A stretch of DNA of 6,751 nucleotides from UPXZ01 sp035402725 (lineage in GTDB: Bacteria > Bacteroidota > Bacteroidia > Bacteroidales > Paludibacteraceae). The stretch spans positions 1-6,751 of the forward strand of contig DAONDU010000141.1 in NCBI GenBank assembly GCA_035402725.1. Reading direction: 5' to 3'. The notes under the pieces are model-generated. The model saw only the letters and a list, made by a program, of their open reading frames with translations, searched no databases and was not told the DNA's origin. This document shows, piece by piece, positions 5,805-6,751 of the stretch. The stretch's first letter is position 1. The number at the start of each line of letters is the position of its first letter. A program made the translations under genes and the position numbers.

Positions 5805-6455
5805 ATGAAAAAGGTAAAAATTTTATTGATTGTCATGTTAACAAGCGCCGCCTTTTTAAGCATCGAGGCACAAGGCGTCAGTATTAATGCGGATCTTGTC
5901 AGTACGTACGTCTGGCGGGGCACAAAATTATCAGGTGCATCCATTCAGCCACTCCTTCAATTTACAAAAGGCGGATTTTGCATAGGCTCGTGGGGCTCTG
6001 CCGGCTTCGACGGCTATCTGGAAATGGACTTATTCACCCGTTACACATTCAACTTCGGACTATCTGCCGGCCTGACCGATTATTACTTTCCGGGAACCAA
6101 CTACTTTGATTACAGCAAAGACACCGGATCTCACGGATACGAAGTTAACCTTGGCTACGCTGTTCATGGATTTTCTATCGGAGCAAACTACATGCTGAAC
6201 GAAGCAGGAGGTGCCAAGACTGCCGGCGGCGACAAATACTTCGAGCTGGGTTATTCTCTGAAGAACATAAGCATATTTGCCGGTGCAGGTGATGGATGGC
6301 ACACCCCTACGGGCGATTTCGGCATTGTAAATCTCGGATTGAGCGCAACAAAAGAATTATCGGTATCAGAAACACTCCGCATTCCCGTAAAACTAAGCGC
6401 TATTCTCAATCCCACAACAAAACAATATTATCTCACTGCAGGCATTACACTGTAA
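5805..6455 (+). CDS. Outer-membrane beta-barrel protein, TorF-like putative porin
   Basis: 216 residues. A signal peptide covers 1-22 (MKKVK, then the hydrophobic ILLIVMLTSAAFLSI, cleavage after IEA-Q). The mature part is built of alternating hydrophobic and polar strands rich in Gly, Tyr and Phe, ending in YYLTAGITL, as expected of a small beta-barrel. The opening VSINADLVSTYVWRGTKLSGASIQP, then GSWGSAGFDGYLEMDLFTRY, matches the pattern I associate with the TorF/TIGR02001 family (tyrosine-Phe/Trp-arginine-glycine near the N-terminus, GxWGS, then an E-x-D strand). The solute is unknown. ATG 5805 is preferred over ATG 5751 because it places the signal peptide at the N-terminus. A PII gene follows on the same strand after 241 bases, with no clear terminator between, suggesting a nitrogen-related role by context only. 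Confidence 0.8.
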   Translation: MKKVKILLIVMLTSAAFLSIEAQGVSINADLVSTYVWRGTKLSGASIQPLLQFTKGGFCIGSWGSAGFDGYLEMDLFTRYTFNFGLSAGLTDYYFPGTNYFDYSKDTGSHGYEVNLGYAVHGFSIGANYMLNEAGGAKTAGGDKYFELGYSLKNISIFAGAGDGWHTPTGDFGIVNLGLSATKELSVSETLRIPVKLSAILNPTTKQYYLTAGITL

Positions 6456-6492
6456 TCTGTCAATTCAAAAAGACAGTAAAAGTACAATTTAT

Positions 6493-6553
6493 CATTTTGA
6501 AATGTTAACTAAATAATCACTGTACATTTTGATACTCATAAAAGGCATTTTGA
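6493..6553 (+). repeat. Three direct CATTTTGA octamers upstream of the PII gene
   Basis: CATTTTGA occurs at 6493-6500, 6525-6532 and 6546-6553, with start-to-start spacing of 32 and 21 bases. The last copy is 41 bases upstream of the -33 box of the PII promoter, a suitable place for an activator. The same octamer lies at 5685-5692 and, inverted, at 5746-5753 in the porin leader. I did not see it in the other intergenic regions. A+T-rich background makes some copies expected, but three within 61 bases is notable. Confidence 0.45.
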
Positions 6554-6593
6554 AGTATTATTTTGTTAAATGTGATTTTTATTTATCCTTTTG

Positions 6594-6624
6594 TTTGGCA
6601 ATATAAATTATTTATGTACTTTTG
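6594..6624 (+). promoter_or_regulatory. Promoter of the PII gene
   Basis: TTTG (6594-6597), a 19-bp spacer, then TACTTTTG (6617-6624) followed by C. This is the best match in the window to the Bacteroidota consensus. The predicted start near 6631 gives a leader of about 65 nt. PII therefore has its own start even if porin transcripts read through. Confidence 0.8.
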
Positions 6625-6696
6625 CTGCCGAAAACACTTTATGAATTACAGAATGTAATACAATTCAATTAAAAAAACGACTAATAAGCACTGAAA

Positions 6697-6751
6697 ATGA
6701 AGAAAATTGAAGCGGTAATTCGCAAATCCAGATTCGAAGATGTAAAGGAAG
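6697..6751 (+). CDS. glnB: PII-family nitrogen regulator, N-terminus only (cut by window end)
   Basis: Only 18 codons are visible: MKKIEAVIRKSRFEDVKE. This is the highly conserved first strand and start of the first helix of PII signalling proteins (MKKIEAIIRP-x-KFE-x-VKEAL in many members). PII is a small cytoplasmic trimer that senses ATP/ADP and 2-oxoglutarate and controls nitrogen assimilation, often by blocking the ammonium channel AmtB. Whether it is GlnB or GlnK cannot be told, as the T-loop lies outside the window; the symbol is given for the family. ATG 6697 is the only start that gives this N-terminus and it follows a clear promoter. A following amtB would be expected from other genomes but is not visible. 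Confidence 0.85.
   Translation, partial: MKKIEAVIRKSRFEDVKE

Noticed and set aside
6457..6476. CTGTC / GACAG hairpin directly after the porin stop codon
   Set aside because: The stem has only five pairs and no T tract follows, so it is not a credible terminator.
6594..6624. A sigma-54 promoter for the PII gene, suggested by TTGGCA at 6595-6600
   Set aside because: No GC-containing -12 element follows at the required distance, whereas the Bacteroidota housekeeping elements match well.

Overview
The window looks like a piece of a Bacteroidales (phylum Bacteroidota) chromosome, probably from a Porphyromonadaceae/Dysgonomonadaceae/Paludibacter-like lineage. The evidence is indirect: exact matches to the Bacteroidota -7 promoter element (TAnnTTTG) lie upstream of all five genes or operons whose 5' end is present, the intergenic DNA is A+T-rich, A-rich leaders replace Shine-Dalgarno sites, and lysine/diaminopimelate synthesis uses the DapL aminotransferase route. 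No transposase, phage gene, tRNA, rRNA or CRISPR array is visible. Gene content is mostly housekeeping.

Layout, left to right. (1) The C-terminal third of enolase (eno) ends at 430 and is followed by a strong terminator. (2) A 456-bp gap (431-886) has no credible ORF, but an island near 571-663 carries several inverted repeats. (3) A 371-aa protein with two GNAT-like halves (887-2002, +) converges on a 251-aa exported coiled-coil protein (2090-2845, -). A perfect 21-bp hairpin between them can serve as a terminator in both directions. (4) A 326-bp divergent promoter region (2846-3171) carries a group of inverted A-tract repeats around the leftward promoter. (5) dapF (3172-4011) and dapL (4048-5271) form a two-gene operon for the last steps to meso-diaminopimelate. 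Their junction holds four copies of a 7-bp tandem repeat. (6) A 533-bp A+T-rich gap (5272-5804) holds the operon terminator, a second terminator that works only leftward with no leftward gene visible upstream of it, and the promoter of the next gene. (7) A 216-aa outer-membrane beta-barrel protein resembling the TorF family of putative porins (5805-6455) is followed by the first 18 codons of a PII nitrogen regulator (glnB/glnK, from 6697) with its own near-consensus promoter.

How the genes fit together. DapL converts tetrahydrodipicolinate to LL-diaminopimelate, and DapF epimerises this to meso-diaminopimelate for peptidoglycan and lysine. The porin and PII genes share an identical -7 box, and an octamer (CATTTTGA) occurs three times between them and twice more around the porin 5' end. 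This hints at a nitrogen-linked unit that continues past the right edge. The functions of the GNAT-like and coiled-coil proteins cannot be settled from sequence alone. I see no unmistakable novel system. The most checkable non-routine signals are the A-tract inverted repeats at 2847-2925, the octamer group before glnB, the orphan leftward terminator at 5397-5434 and the heptamer repeat inside the dap operon.
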